Source: Flavobacterium sp. (GTDB lineage: Bacteria; Bacteroidota; Bacteroidia; Flavobacteriales; Flavobacteriaceae). From it: a stretch of 6,845 nt of DNA. Both the position numbers and the translations under genes were made by a program. The stretch covers positions 1 to 6,845 of the forward strand of contig JADMKR010000042.1 in assembly GCA_015478765.1 (NCBI GenBank), in the 5' to 3' direction. Of the stretch, positions 1 through 5,609 are shown one piece after another. Below the pieces are notes generated by a model, which saw only the letters and a list, made by a program, of their open reading frames with translations, made no database searches and had not been told where the DNA came from. Each line of letters begins with the position of its first letter. The stretch's first letter is position 1.

Positions 1-221
1 TCCGGGAAGCTGCAGAGGTGATAGTTACTGCACAACAAGGATCCGCTTCCTTACTGCAACGCAAACTTAAATTAGGTTACAACCGTGCCGGCAGGCTGAT
101 AGACCAGCTTGAAGCTGCGGGTATTGTAGGACCATTTGAGGGCAGCAAAGCCAGAAGCGTGAATGTAACTGATTTGGCATCTCTTGAACAGTTTTTAAAT
201 AATGAGCAAAACAATTCTTAA
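1..221 (+). CDS. ftsK: DNA translocase FtsK, C-terminal end (5' part outside window)
   Basis: The visible 72 residues are read from base 3 and end at a TAA at 219-221. They form the winged-helix gamma domain that closes FtsK/SpoIIIE translocases. The stretch GYNRAGRLIDQLEAAGIVGP, followed by FEGSKAR, is the family's typical recognition-helix segment. In known FtsK proteins this domain reads polar KOPS-like sequences and contacts XerD, so the motor is oriented toward the dif site at the division septum. The N-terminal membrane part and the AAA+ motor lie upstream of the window and cannot be judged. The GTG at 18-20 is an internal codon, not the start. The end of the gene overlaps the chosen lolA start by 20 bp, which suggests co-transcription. 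The family assignment is secure; only the fragment is seen. Confidence 0.93.
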   Translation, partial: REAAEVIVTAQQGSASLLQRKLKLGYNRAGRLIDQLEAAGIVGPFEGSKARSVNVTDLASLEQFLNNEQNNS

Positions 222-864
222 GATGAACCAATTATCCTCGATACTCCTGCTGCTTTTATGTACGTTTACACTTCAGGCCCAAGATAAAAAAGCAAAAGAC
301 TTGCTCGATCAGGTTACCGCAAAGGTTCGTAGTTATGACAACATCCAAATTGACTTTCGCTATTCAATGAATAATGCCAAGGAAAATCTGAACCAGGACA
401 GCCGAGGCAATGTAACTATGAAAAATGACATGTACGTTTTGAATTTCATGGGTGTTACCAAAATATTCGACGGACAAAAAATTTACACAATCGTTCCTGA
501 AGATGAAGAGATTACCATTTCAAAGCACGATGAAAAGGACGAGAACGCCATTACACCATCAAAAATGCTGACTTTTTTCAATTCAGGTTATAAATATTCG
601 ATGGATATATTGCAGAACGTCAAGGGCCGAAAAATACAGTATATAAAATTGGTTCCCAACAATTCCAGAGACCAGCGCAAAGAAATTCTTTTAGGCATCG
701 ACAGCCAAACCAAGCACATCTATAACTTGATTGAAATGGGTAAGAACGGCTCGAAAACCACTTACACTGTTAATTCTTTTAAAACCAATCAGCCTTTATC
801 CAAAAATCAATTTACCTTTGCCGCCAGCAAGTATCCTAATTACTACGTTAATAAATTAGATTAA
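202..864 (+). CDS. lolA: LolA-like outer-membrane lipoprotein carrier protein
   Basis: A 220-residue secreted protein of the LolA/LolB fold, close to the usual LolA length. LolA accepts lipoproteins from the LolCDE transporter at the inner membrane and carries them across the periplasm. A Sec signal peptide is visible: lysines at 3 and 7, a hydrophobic run at about 11-24, and a likely cleavage site near LQA|QDKK (after residue 26). The mature part starts with a helix (AKDLLDQVTAKVRSYDNIQI) and continues as beta-rich sequence, including the flavobacterial-looking IFDGQKIYTIVPEDEE and NSFKTNQPLSKNQFTF stretches. The ATG at 202 is preferred because it supplies the positive n-region. An ATG at 223, 2 bp after the ftsK stop, is a real alternative and would leave a 19-residue leader without lysine. 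No LolB-like gene is seen in the window. It sits 8 bp before the permease gene, in one probable operon. Confidence 0.88.
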   Translation: MSKTILKMNQLSSILLLLLCTFTLQAQDKKAKDLLDQVTAKVRSYDNIQIDFRYSMNNAKENLNQDSRGNVTMKNDMYVLNFMGVTKIFDGQKIYTIVPEDEEITISKHDEKDENAITPSKMLTFFNSGYKYSMDILQNVKGRKIQYIKLVPNNSRDQRKEILLGIDSQTKHIYNLIEMGKNGSKTTYTVNSFKTNQPLSKNQFTFAASKYPNYYVNKLD

Positions 865-872
865 GGCCCTAG

Positions 873-2348
873 GTGAAAATACTCGACAAATACCTCCTTA
901 AGACATTCGTTATAACGTTTACCACAGTATTTGTAATCCTATTTTTTATATTTATACTTCAAACGGTGTGGCTGTTCATTGCAGAACTTGCCGGCAAGGA
1001 TTTGGATTTTATACTGATCATAAAATTCCTTTCTTTTGCGATGCCGCGTATTATTCCTTTGGTATTGCCATTATCGGTACTTCTCGCTTCGATAATGACC
1101 TTTGGAAACCTGGCAGAAAATTACGAATTCGCCGCCATCAAATCATCCGGGATTTCGCTACAGCGCGCCATGGCCAGCCTTACCGTCTTTATCGTCATTT
1201 TAAGCGGTGCTGCTTTTGTATTTGCCAATAACGTGATTCCGTATGCCGAATACAAATTCATCAACTTCCGACGCGATATCGCCCAAAAGCAGCCTGCAAT
1301 GGCTATTGCCGAAGGACAGTTCAGCACTATCGGCATTTATAACATTAAGGTTGAAAAAAAATCGGGTGCGAATGGCAATCATCTGAGCGGCGTAACAATC
1401 CATAAGAAAGCTCCCGACGGTTCGGGAACATCAACAGTTATAAAATCTAAATCGGGCGATCTCATCAGTAGCAACCAATCCAATACTCTCAAACTGGTTC
1501 TGCACCAAGGGAATTATTACGAAGAATTATTGCCCCGCAAATACGAGGAGCGACGTAAACTTCCTTTTGCGAAAAGTTCTTTTGAAAAGTATGTAATTAA
1601 CCTCGATCTGTCCCAATTCAATAAAATGGAGACGGACGATGCGCAAATTACCAATACCAATACGATGCTCAATGTGAACGAATTACGTTATACTCTTGAT
1701 TCACTCGATCGGTCTTATGAAAAGGATATGGCATCGTTCGCCGCCAATATTTACCAACGCACCGGCGTTAGAGGAAACCGCATTCCACGTCCGAAGGTTG
1801 CCGTCGTCCAGGACACTTTGAAACGATTAGAGGAAAAAGCCACTCCATTTAAAACCGATTTATTAGCGTCATATAATGTAGAGCAGCGGTCGGCTATCTT
1901 AAAGATTGCGTCGGCAAACATAGAGAGTACCAAGTTCTCAATCAGCGGATCCCAAGTTGAAATGCGCGAGAAACTTAAAAATATCAACAATCACTTGCTG
2001 GCATTAAATGATAAATTTGTGATCGCTTACGCATGCTTGCTGATGTTTTTTATCGGTGCTCCGCTTGGCGCTATTATTCGGAAAGGTGGTTTGGGATTAC
2101 CAATCGTTTTTTCAATCCTGATTTTTATAACATTTCATTTCATCAACACTTTTGGCAAGCGGATGGCACAACAGGACGGTATTTCGCCTTTCTTGGGTGC
2201 GTGGATGTCCTCAATAATTTTAACTCCGTTGGCAATTTTGCTGACCTACCGAGCCACCAATGATATAGGGCTTTTCAGCCTTGACAACATAACGCATCCA
2301 TTTCAAAAAGCTTTTAGAAAATTATTTCCAATAAAACAGTCCGAATAA
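873..2348 (+). CDS. LptF/LptG (YjgP/YjgQ) family permease
   Basis: A 491-residue inner-membrane protein of the LptF/LptG family. In the family these pair with the ATPase LptB to extract lipopolysaccharide from the inner membrane and pass it to the periplasmic bridge. Three hydrophobic segments lie near residues 12-37, 47-76 and 101-121, and three more near 381-401, 407-426 and 437-458. Between them is a periplasmic domain of about 255 residues. The opening MKILDKYLLKTF and the loop NLAENYEFAAIKSSGIS (79-95) are typical of the family. It is longer than the roughly 360-residue proteobacterial members. The extra length is in the periplasmic region, where about 255-380 looks charged and helical rather than beta jellyroll. 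The start codon is GTG, 8 bp after the lolA stop, and the stop abuts the ATG of ribB. Whether it is the LptF or the LptG partner cannot be decided, so no symbol is given. Confidence 0.9.
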   Translation: MKILDKYLLKTFVITFTTVFVILFFIFILQTVWLFIAELAGKDLDFILIIKFLSFAMPRIIPLVLPLSVLLASIMTFGNLAENYEFAAIKSSGISLQRAMASLTVFIVILSGAAFVFANNVIPYAEYKFINFRRDIAQKQPAMAIAEGQFSTIGIYNIKVEKKSGANGNHLSGVTIHKKAPDGSGTSTVIKSKSGDLISSNQSNTLKLVLHQGNYYEELLPRKYEERRKLPFAKSSFEKYVINLDLSQFNKMETDDAQITNTNTMLNVNELRYTLDSLDRSYEKDMASFAANIYQRTGVRGNRIPRPKVAVVQDTLKRLEEKATPFKTDLLASYNVEQRSAILKIASANIESTKFSISGSQVEMREKLKNINNHLLALNDKFVIAYACLLMFFIGAPLGAIIRKGGLGLPIVFSILIFITFHFINTFGKRMAQQDGISPFLGAWMSSIILTPLAILLTYRATNDIGLFSLDNITHPFQKAFRKLFPIKQSE

Positions 2349-3476
2349 ATGTCCGTATTCCAATTAAACACTATCGAAGAAGCCATTGAAGATATACGCC
2401 AGGGTAAGGTGATTATTGTTGTCGATGATGAAGATCGTGAGAATGAAGGTGACTTTTTGGCCGCAGCCGATAAGGTCACGCCGGCAATGATCAATTTTAT
2501 GGCAACCCATGGCCGAGGCCTGATCTGTGCGCCGCTCACCGAAAGCAGGTGCAAAGACCTCGAATTGAAGGCGATGGTGACCAATAATACCGATCATCTC
2601 GAAACGGCATTTACCGTATCGGTGGATCTAAAAGGAAACGGAGTTACAACCGGAATTTCGGCAGATGACCGCGCTAAAACGATCCTTGCGCTGACGAACC
2701 CCGACACTAAATCGTACGACCTGGCGCGCCCCGGCCATATATTCCCGTTAATAGCCAAGCAGGGCGGCGTATTGCGTCGAACAGGCCACACTGAAGCAGC
2801 AATTGATTTTGCAAGATTAGCAGGCTTTAAACCAGCTGGAGTTATTTGCGAAATCATGAATGAAGATGGTTCGATGGCCCGACTCCCACAATTGTACGAA
2901 GTAGCGCGGAAATTCAACCTGAAACTCGTGTCTATCGAGGCACTTGTTGCTTACAGAATGCAACATGACAGCTTGATTGTCAAAAAGGAGGATTTCGATG
3001 TCCAAACGCGATTCGGAACCTTCAGATTGCGCGCTTATATTCAAACTACGAATCGTCAAGTACATATTGCGCTTACAAAAGGCACGTGGAATCTGGGTGA
3101 TCCGGTGCTGACAAGGATTAATTCATCCAATGTAAACAACGACATTTTAGGAACGCTTACCAATAATGCCGATCAGAAGCTCGACGATATGTTCCGACTT
3201 ATCAACGAAGCCGGCCAGGGCGCTGTCGTGTTTATTAATCAGGATATGCAATCGGTCAATATGCTGAACAGAATTTCGGAATTGAAAGCTTTACAGGCGG
3301 AAGGCATTATCAAAGCGCCAAAAATCGTTATCGATAACAAGGATTTCGGAATCGGCGCCCAAATATTGCACGATATAGATATTTCCAAAATAAGATTGAT
3401 TTCAAACACAGAACAAACCAAGCGAGTGGGAATGATTGGCTATGGCCTGGAGATTACCGAATATGTGGGTTATTAA
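2349..3476 (+). CDS. ribB: 3,4-dihydroxy-2-butanone 4-phosphate synthase with degenerate GTP cyclohydrolase II-like domain
   Basis: 375 residues in the RibBA two-domain layout. Residues 1-205 are DHBP synthase, which turns ribulose 5-phosphate into the four-carbon precursor of riboflavin. Its acidic DDEDRENEGDF loop (26-36), RTGHTEA (144-150, His147) and CEIMNEDG (167-174, Glu168) are intact, so this half should be active. Residues 206-375 align with GTP cyclohydrolase II, ending in DFGIGAQILHDIDISKIRL (332-350). However, the three zinc cysteines of the family motif C-x10-C-x-C are Asn261, Asn272 and Ala274, and the GRGIGL catalytic loop reads DMQSVNML (299-306). This half is therefore very unlikely to hydrolyse GTP, and a separate ribA should exist elsewhere. 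The ATG directly abuts the upstream TAA, which suggests translational coupling, and a terminator follows 22 bp after the stop. Annotation as bifunctional RibBA would be misleading. Confidence 0.93.
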   Translation: MSVFQLNTIEEAIEDIRQGKVIIVVDDEDRENEGDFLAAADKVTPAMINFMATHGRGLICAPLTESRCKDLELKAMVTNNTDHLETAFTVSVDLKGNGVTTGISADDRAKTILALTNPDTKSYDLARPGHIFPLIAKQGGVLRRTGHTEAAIDFARLAGFKPAGVICEIMNEDGSMARLPQLYEVARKFNLKLVSIEALVAYRMQHDSLIVKKEDFDVQTRFGTFRLRAYIQTTNRQVHIALTKGTWNLGDPVLTRINSSNVNNDILGTLTNNADQKLDDMFRLINEAGQGAVVFINQDMQSVNMLNRISELKALQAEGIIKAPKIVIDNKDFGIGAQILHDIDISKIRLISNTEQTKRVGMIGYGLEITEYVGY

Positions 3477-3498
3477 TTTTTAAACCTGCTTCACTACT

Positions 3499-3524
3499 AG
3501 CTTCCGTCAGGAAGCTTTTTTTTT
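3499..3524 (+). terminator. Intrinsic terminator of the ftsK-lolA-lptF/G-ribB run
   Basis: A perfect 7-bp stem AGCTTCC (3499-3505) / GGAAGCT (3510-3516) with a GTCA tetraloop is followed directly by nine T bases (3516-3524). It begins 22 bp after the ribB stop codon on the same strand. Confidence 0.92.
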
Positions 3525-3714
3525 GTTGATTTTGTGTAACAAAAAAAAGTACAGTAACGTCTATTCGCAAGGTTGACCATTTTGGAATCTGATTCCGTTT
3601 CTGCTGATTGCAGAAATGCAGGCTCAAACAATCAGTAAATAATCATCAATCAAAAATTCCGGATTTCAGTGGTCGATCGGATAAGTTTTAGTTTTTCATA
3701 TTTGGGTTGTAGTT
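3525..3714. other. Intergenic stretch with two adjacent hairpins, no gene seen
   Basis: No coding sequence is supported between the ribB terminator and the next terminator. Two inverted repeats lie side by side: GGAATC-T-GATTCC (3584-3596) and TTTCTGC-TGATT-GCAGAAA (3598-3616, perfect 7-bp stem). Neither is followed by a T-run. No good TTTG-N19-TAnnTTTG promoter is visible. The nearest -7-like match, CATATTTG at 3697-3704, lacks a -33 partner and lies too close to the next hairpin. A small RNA ending at the downstream terminator is possible but not shown. Confidence 0.4.
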
Positions 3715-3745
3715 ACCGGCGCTCAGCCATGACGCCGGTTTTTTT
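3715..3745 (+). terminator. Second, orphan intrinsic terminator
   Basis: Stem ACCGGCG (3715-3721) / CGCCGGT (3733-3739), perfect over 7 bp and GC-rich. After a one-base bulge it is extended by TCA/TGA around a GCCA loop. A run of seven T (3739-3745) follows. It works on the + strand only; there is no T-run on the other side. No annotated gene ends between it and the previous terminator, so it either catches read-through from ribB or ends an unrecognised short transcript. Confidence 0.8.
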
Positions 3746-3872
3746 GTTGTTTTAAGATAAAAGGTTATGGGATTGCCATTATTGGAAGCGAATGGCCGGA
3801 TCGCTAAATACTACAGGATGAAAGCGGTAGGTATTCTATTTAAAAATAATCTCATTTTTGTAAAAATAGTTT
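3746..3872. other. Intergenic spacer upstream of the tRNA promoter
   Basis: AT-rich sequence between the orphan terminator and the tRNA promoter. An open frame starts at ATG 3767, but it runs through the promoter and into the tRNA and has no recognisable protein character, so no gene is called here. Confidence 0.5.
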
Positions 3873-3902
3873 TTGCAAACGCGAAAAAGGTTGTTATATT
3901 TG
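3873..3902 (+). promoter_or_regulatory. Bacteroidota-type promoter of tRNA-Ser
   Basis: A -33 element TTG (3873-3875, inside TTTTTG) and a -7 element TATATTTG (3895-3902) are separated by 19 bp. This matches the TTTG / TAnnTTTG consensus known for the housekeeping sigma factor of Bacteroidota. Transcription would start near 3908, leaving a leader of about 40 nt before the tRNA. The leader holds the inverted repeat ATCCG (3904-3908) / CGGAT (3920-3924). Confidence 0.85.
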
Positions 3903-3948
3903 CATCCGCTAGCGAGGCACGGATTTGTGTTGGACTTGCAGCTTTATT

Positions 3949-4033
3949 GGAGAAATGGCAGAGTGGTCGATTGCGGCAGTCTTGAAAACTGTTGACTGTA
4001 ACAGGTCCGGGGGTTCGAATCCCTCTTTCTCCG
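3949..4033 (+). tRNA. tRNA-Ser (anticodon UGA)
   Basis: An 85-nt class II tRNA. The acceptor stem GGAGAAA (3949-3955) pairs perfectly with TTTCTCC (4026-4032). The D-arm includes GGCAGAGTGGTCGATT. The anticodon loop CTTGAAA (3981-3987) carries TGA at 3983-3985, which reads UCA serine codons. A long variable arm follows (about 3993-4006), as expected for tRNA-Ser. The T-arm is GGGGG-TTCGAAT-CCCTC. The discriminator base is G4033, the serine identity base in bacteria. The 3' CCA is not encoded (CAA follows), so it must be added enzymatically. A dedicated promoter precedes it and a terminator follows 9 bp later, so it appears to be a single-gene transcription unit. Confidence 0.96.
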
Positions 4034-4042
4034 CAAAGAAAA

Positions 4043-4068
4043 ACCGAAACGTGAGTTTCGGTTTTTTT
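4043..4068 (+). terminator. Intrinsic terminator of tRNA-Ser
   Basis: Perfect 8-bp stem ACCGAAAC (4043-4050) / GTTTCGGT (4055-4062) with loop GTGA, followed by seven T (4062-4068). It starts 9 bp after the tRNA 3' end. Confidence 0.9.
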
Positions 4069-4109
4069 GTTTTTCGGCACGTTGCAAGCTGTGCGTGCAT
4101 AAGTGATCG

Positions 4110-4580
4110 GAAAACAAAAAAACAACGCTTTGCAAAAGCGTTAGGTTTATCTTTGCAGGTTCACCCTCACTGGGATGACCGCAGGTAATCCCTCATCTAA
4201 GAAAAGGTTGTAATACCATAGATTAATCGAAAACAAAAAAACATCGCTTTGCAAAAACGTGGTTTTTCTTTGCCGGTCTCCCCGTCCGGGATCACGCAAG
4301 TAATCCCTTCTCTCTACAAAAAGTTCCTGGTGTGAGAAGTAACACAAACAAAACATCGCTTTGCAAAAGCGTAGGTTTTTCTTTGCAGGTCTCCCCCTGC
4401 GGAATCACGCAAGTAATCCCTTCTCTCTGCAAAAAATTCGTGGTGTAAGAAGTGGCGGAAAACAAAAATCGCTTTGCACAAACGTAGGTTTTTCTTTGCA
4501 GGTCTCCCCTGCGGGATCACGCAGGTAATCCCTTACACATGCGACTCTTTGCAACAGCGTATAGATTATTTTTGTAGGCC
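4110..4580. repeat. Degenerate tandem repeat array, about 4.5 units of 112-119 bp
   Basis: Direct repeats fill the space between the tRNA terminator and the end of the converging regulator gene. Aligning on the core TTTG gives positions 4129, 4248, 4360, 4473 and 4548, so the steps are 119, 112, 113 and 75 bp. A full unit reads: A-rich leader (GAAAACAAAAAAACA), hairpin core CGCTTTGCAAAAGCG, then GGTTTTTCTTTGCAGGTC, a CCCC/TGC segment, GGGATCACGCAAGTAATCCC, and a variable AT-rich linker of about 38 bp. Units 2 and 3 are the most alike. Unit 4 lacks most of its linker, and the fifth core is the most diverged and incomplete. Within units GGGAT…ATCCC and, in units 3 and 4, GCAGG…CCTGC form inverted repeats. 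Short open frames on the minus strand here merely repeat with the units and are not credible proteins. Since whole units resemble one another and no unique spacers occur, this is not CRISPR. Function is unknown. Confidence 0.85.
4116..4142 (-). terminator. Minus-strand terminator-like hairpin in repeat unit 1
   Basis: Read on the minus strand, AACGCTTT-TGC-AAAGCGTT (8-bp perfect stem, 4142-4124) is followed by G and seven T (complement of A 4116-4122), then GTTTT. This has the form of an intrinsic terminator for transcripts coming from the regulator gene on the right. The copies in units 2-4 have weaker stems (mismatch, 6 bp, bulge), and the T-rich stretch is shorter in units 3 and 4. Confidence 0.6.
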
Positions 4581-4612
4581 ATGCTCTTCCAAATTTGGAT
4601 GCTGACGCCAAC

Positions 4613-5377
4613 TTATAGCAGACCTTCGCTCACAATTTTCATCGCCAATTCGATCGTTGACTTCGTATTTGTCTTTGCTAAAATATTCTTTCGATGCGTA
4701 TTGACAGTATGTGTGCTTATGAAAAGCTTCTTGGCGATCGCAGCCGATTGCTCGCCTTGCAGTATCAAACCAAGAATTTCAGATTCGCGCTTGGTGAAGA
4801 TTTGATTACCCGCGGTGTACGCTTTTTCAACATCCACATCATAGTACGATGGTTCGCCGTCCATACCAATAAAAGACAGGATCGAATTATTATCTTTCTT
4901 TAGATGCGAAATATCGGTGTGCACACCAAGAGTCATTAACACATTATTATCGTCATCGTATTGCACCGTCATGACCTGTTGTAGTATTCGGACGTACCGA
5001 CCTTCACTGTTCATCACGCGATAATCGTAGCGAACCTTGTACTTTGGTATCTGATCATTTGTCAAGGTGGCGAAAAATTTCCCAACCGCTTTCTCATTGT
5101 TGAGGAATGTCGCCTGATCGTCGGGGTGCACTTTGCTTAAAATAAATTCGACCGATACCTCCTCGGGTTTATAGCCCAGCACATTGGATATATCGGAACT
5201 CACATATCGGAAATCGCCACGCGGAATATCAAACAGAAAAAAATAAAAGTCACCAACATGAAAAAAATCCAGGAGCTTTTTTTGTAACGCAATCTCCAGC
5301 TGCAAATCCTCCACTTCGGTATTTGTAGTAATATTTTCCCATACCTTTTGAGCTTCTGAATATATCTGTAAATCCAT
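4613..5377 (-). CDS. PAS domain-containing LuxR-type transcriptional regulator
   Basis: A 254-residue cytoplasmic protein with no membrane segment. Residues about 40-158 form a PAS_3-type sensor fold. The motif VSSDISNVLGYKPEEVSVEFILSKVHPDD, written here in brief as VLGYKPEEV…KVHPDD (66-87), and the closing TLGVHTDISHLK (149-160) are characteristic. A linker follows, then a LuxR/NarL-type helix-turn-helix at 192-254 that starts FTKRESEILGLILQGEQS and has its recognition helix around STHTVNTHRKNILAKTN (221-237). There is no receiver domain or kinase domain, so it is likely a one-component regulator whose PAS pocket senses a ligand, redox state or partner. The ligand and targets are unknown. 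The ATG at 5375-5377 is the natural start, and a weak -7-like sequence lies about 32 bp upstream (complement of 5409-5417) without a clear -33. It ends facing the repeat array and may use terminator-like hairpins there. Confidence 0.88.
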   Translation of the reverse strand: MDLQIYSEAQKVWENITTNTEVEDLQLEIALQKKLLDFFHVGDFYFFLFDIPRGDFRYVSSDISNVLGYKPEEVSVEFILSKVHPDDQATFLNNEKAVGKFFATLTNDQIPKYKVRYDYRVMNSEGRYVRILQQVMTVQYDDDNNVLMTLGVHTDISHLKKDNNSILSFIGMDGEPSYYDVDVEKAYTAGNQIFTKRESEILGLILQGEQSAAIAKKLFISTHTVNTHRKNILAKTNTKSTIELAMKIVSEGLL

Positions 5378-5478
5378 AATTCAAGCAGTTAACTTCTCAA
5401 TTCGTTCGCAAAATATAAAATTGGTTAGATATTTCGCCACGTCTGCGCACATAATATTGAAATTCACAACAATTCCTC

Positions 5479-5499
5479 TTGTACAAATTACATGTGCAA
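5479..5499. promoter_or_regulatory. Imperfect inverted repeat upstream of the PAS-LuxR gene
   Basis: TTGTACA (5479-5485) and TGTGCAA (5493-5499) pair in six of seven positions around a 7-bp spacer. The left arm is itself part of the palindrome TTGTACAA. It lies about 100 bp upstream of the regulator start, in the gap between two minus-strand genes, where an operator could sit. This is a symmetry observation only; no binding protein can be named. Confidence 0.25.
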
Positions 5500-5547
5500 T
5501 TACTATTTCCGATCAGTCGATGATTTTTATGTTCCCTAACTGCCAAT

Positions 5548-5583
5548 AAAAAAAGGCCGCCTCAGCAACTATTTGAGGCGGCC
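5548..5583 (-). terminator. Intrinsic terminator of the DUF808 gene
   Basis: Perfect 10-bp GC-rich stem GGCCGCCTCA / TGAGGCGGCC (5555-5564 with 5574-5583) and a 9-nt loop. On the minus strand it is followed by seven T (complement of A 5548-5554). It starts 26 bp after the stop codon of the DUF808 gene and separates it from the downstream PAS-LuxR gene on the same strand. Confidence 0.93.
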
Positions 5584-5609
5584 ATATTTTAACTAAGGCC
5601 CAAAGTTAC

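Noticed and set aside
3477..3766. FMN riboswitch linked to ribB
   Set aside because: The region is downstream of ribB and shows no FMN-aptamer pattern. Upstream of ribB there is no leader at all because it abuts the permease gene.
3767..3985. Open frame of 72 codons upstream of and into tRNA-Ser
   Set aside because: It overlaps a consensus promoter and the 5' half of the tRNA, and its translation has no family resemblance.
3811..4188. Open frames on both strands across the tRNA gene
   Set aside because: They run through a structured RNA gene, its promoter and its terminator.
4110..4580. CRISPR array
   Set aside because: Whole units including linkers are related, there are no unique equal-length spacers, the units are diverged, and no cas gene is in the window.
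4588..4599. 12-bp palindrome TCCAAATTTGGA after the PAS-LuxR stop
   Set aside because: AT-rich, with no loop and no following T-run. It is too weak to call as a terminator or operator.
4147..4611. Small minus-strand proteins with repeated RRDYLRD-like segments
   Set aside because: They are translations of the DNA repeat, differ in frame ends between units, and lack start context. The similarity is explained by the tandem repeat.
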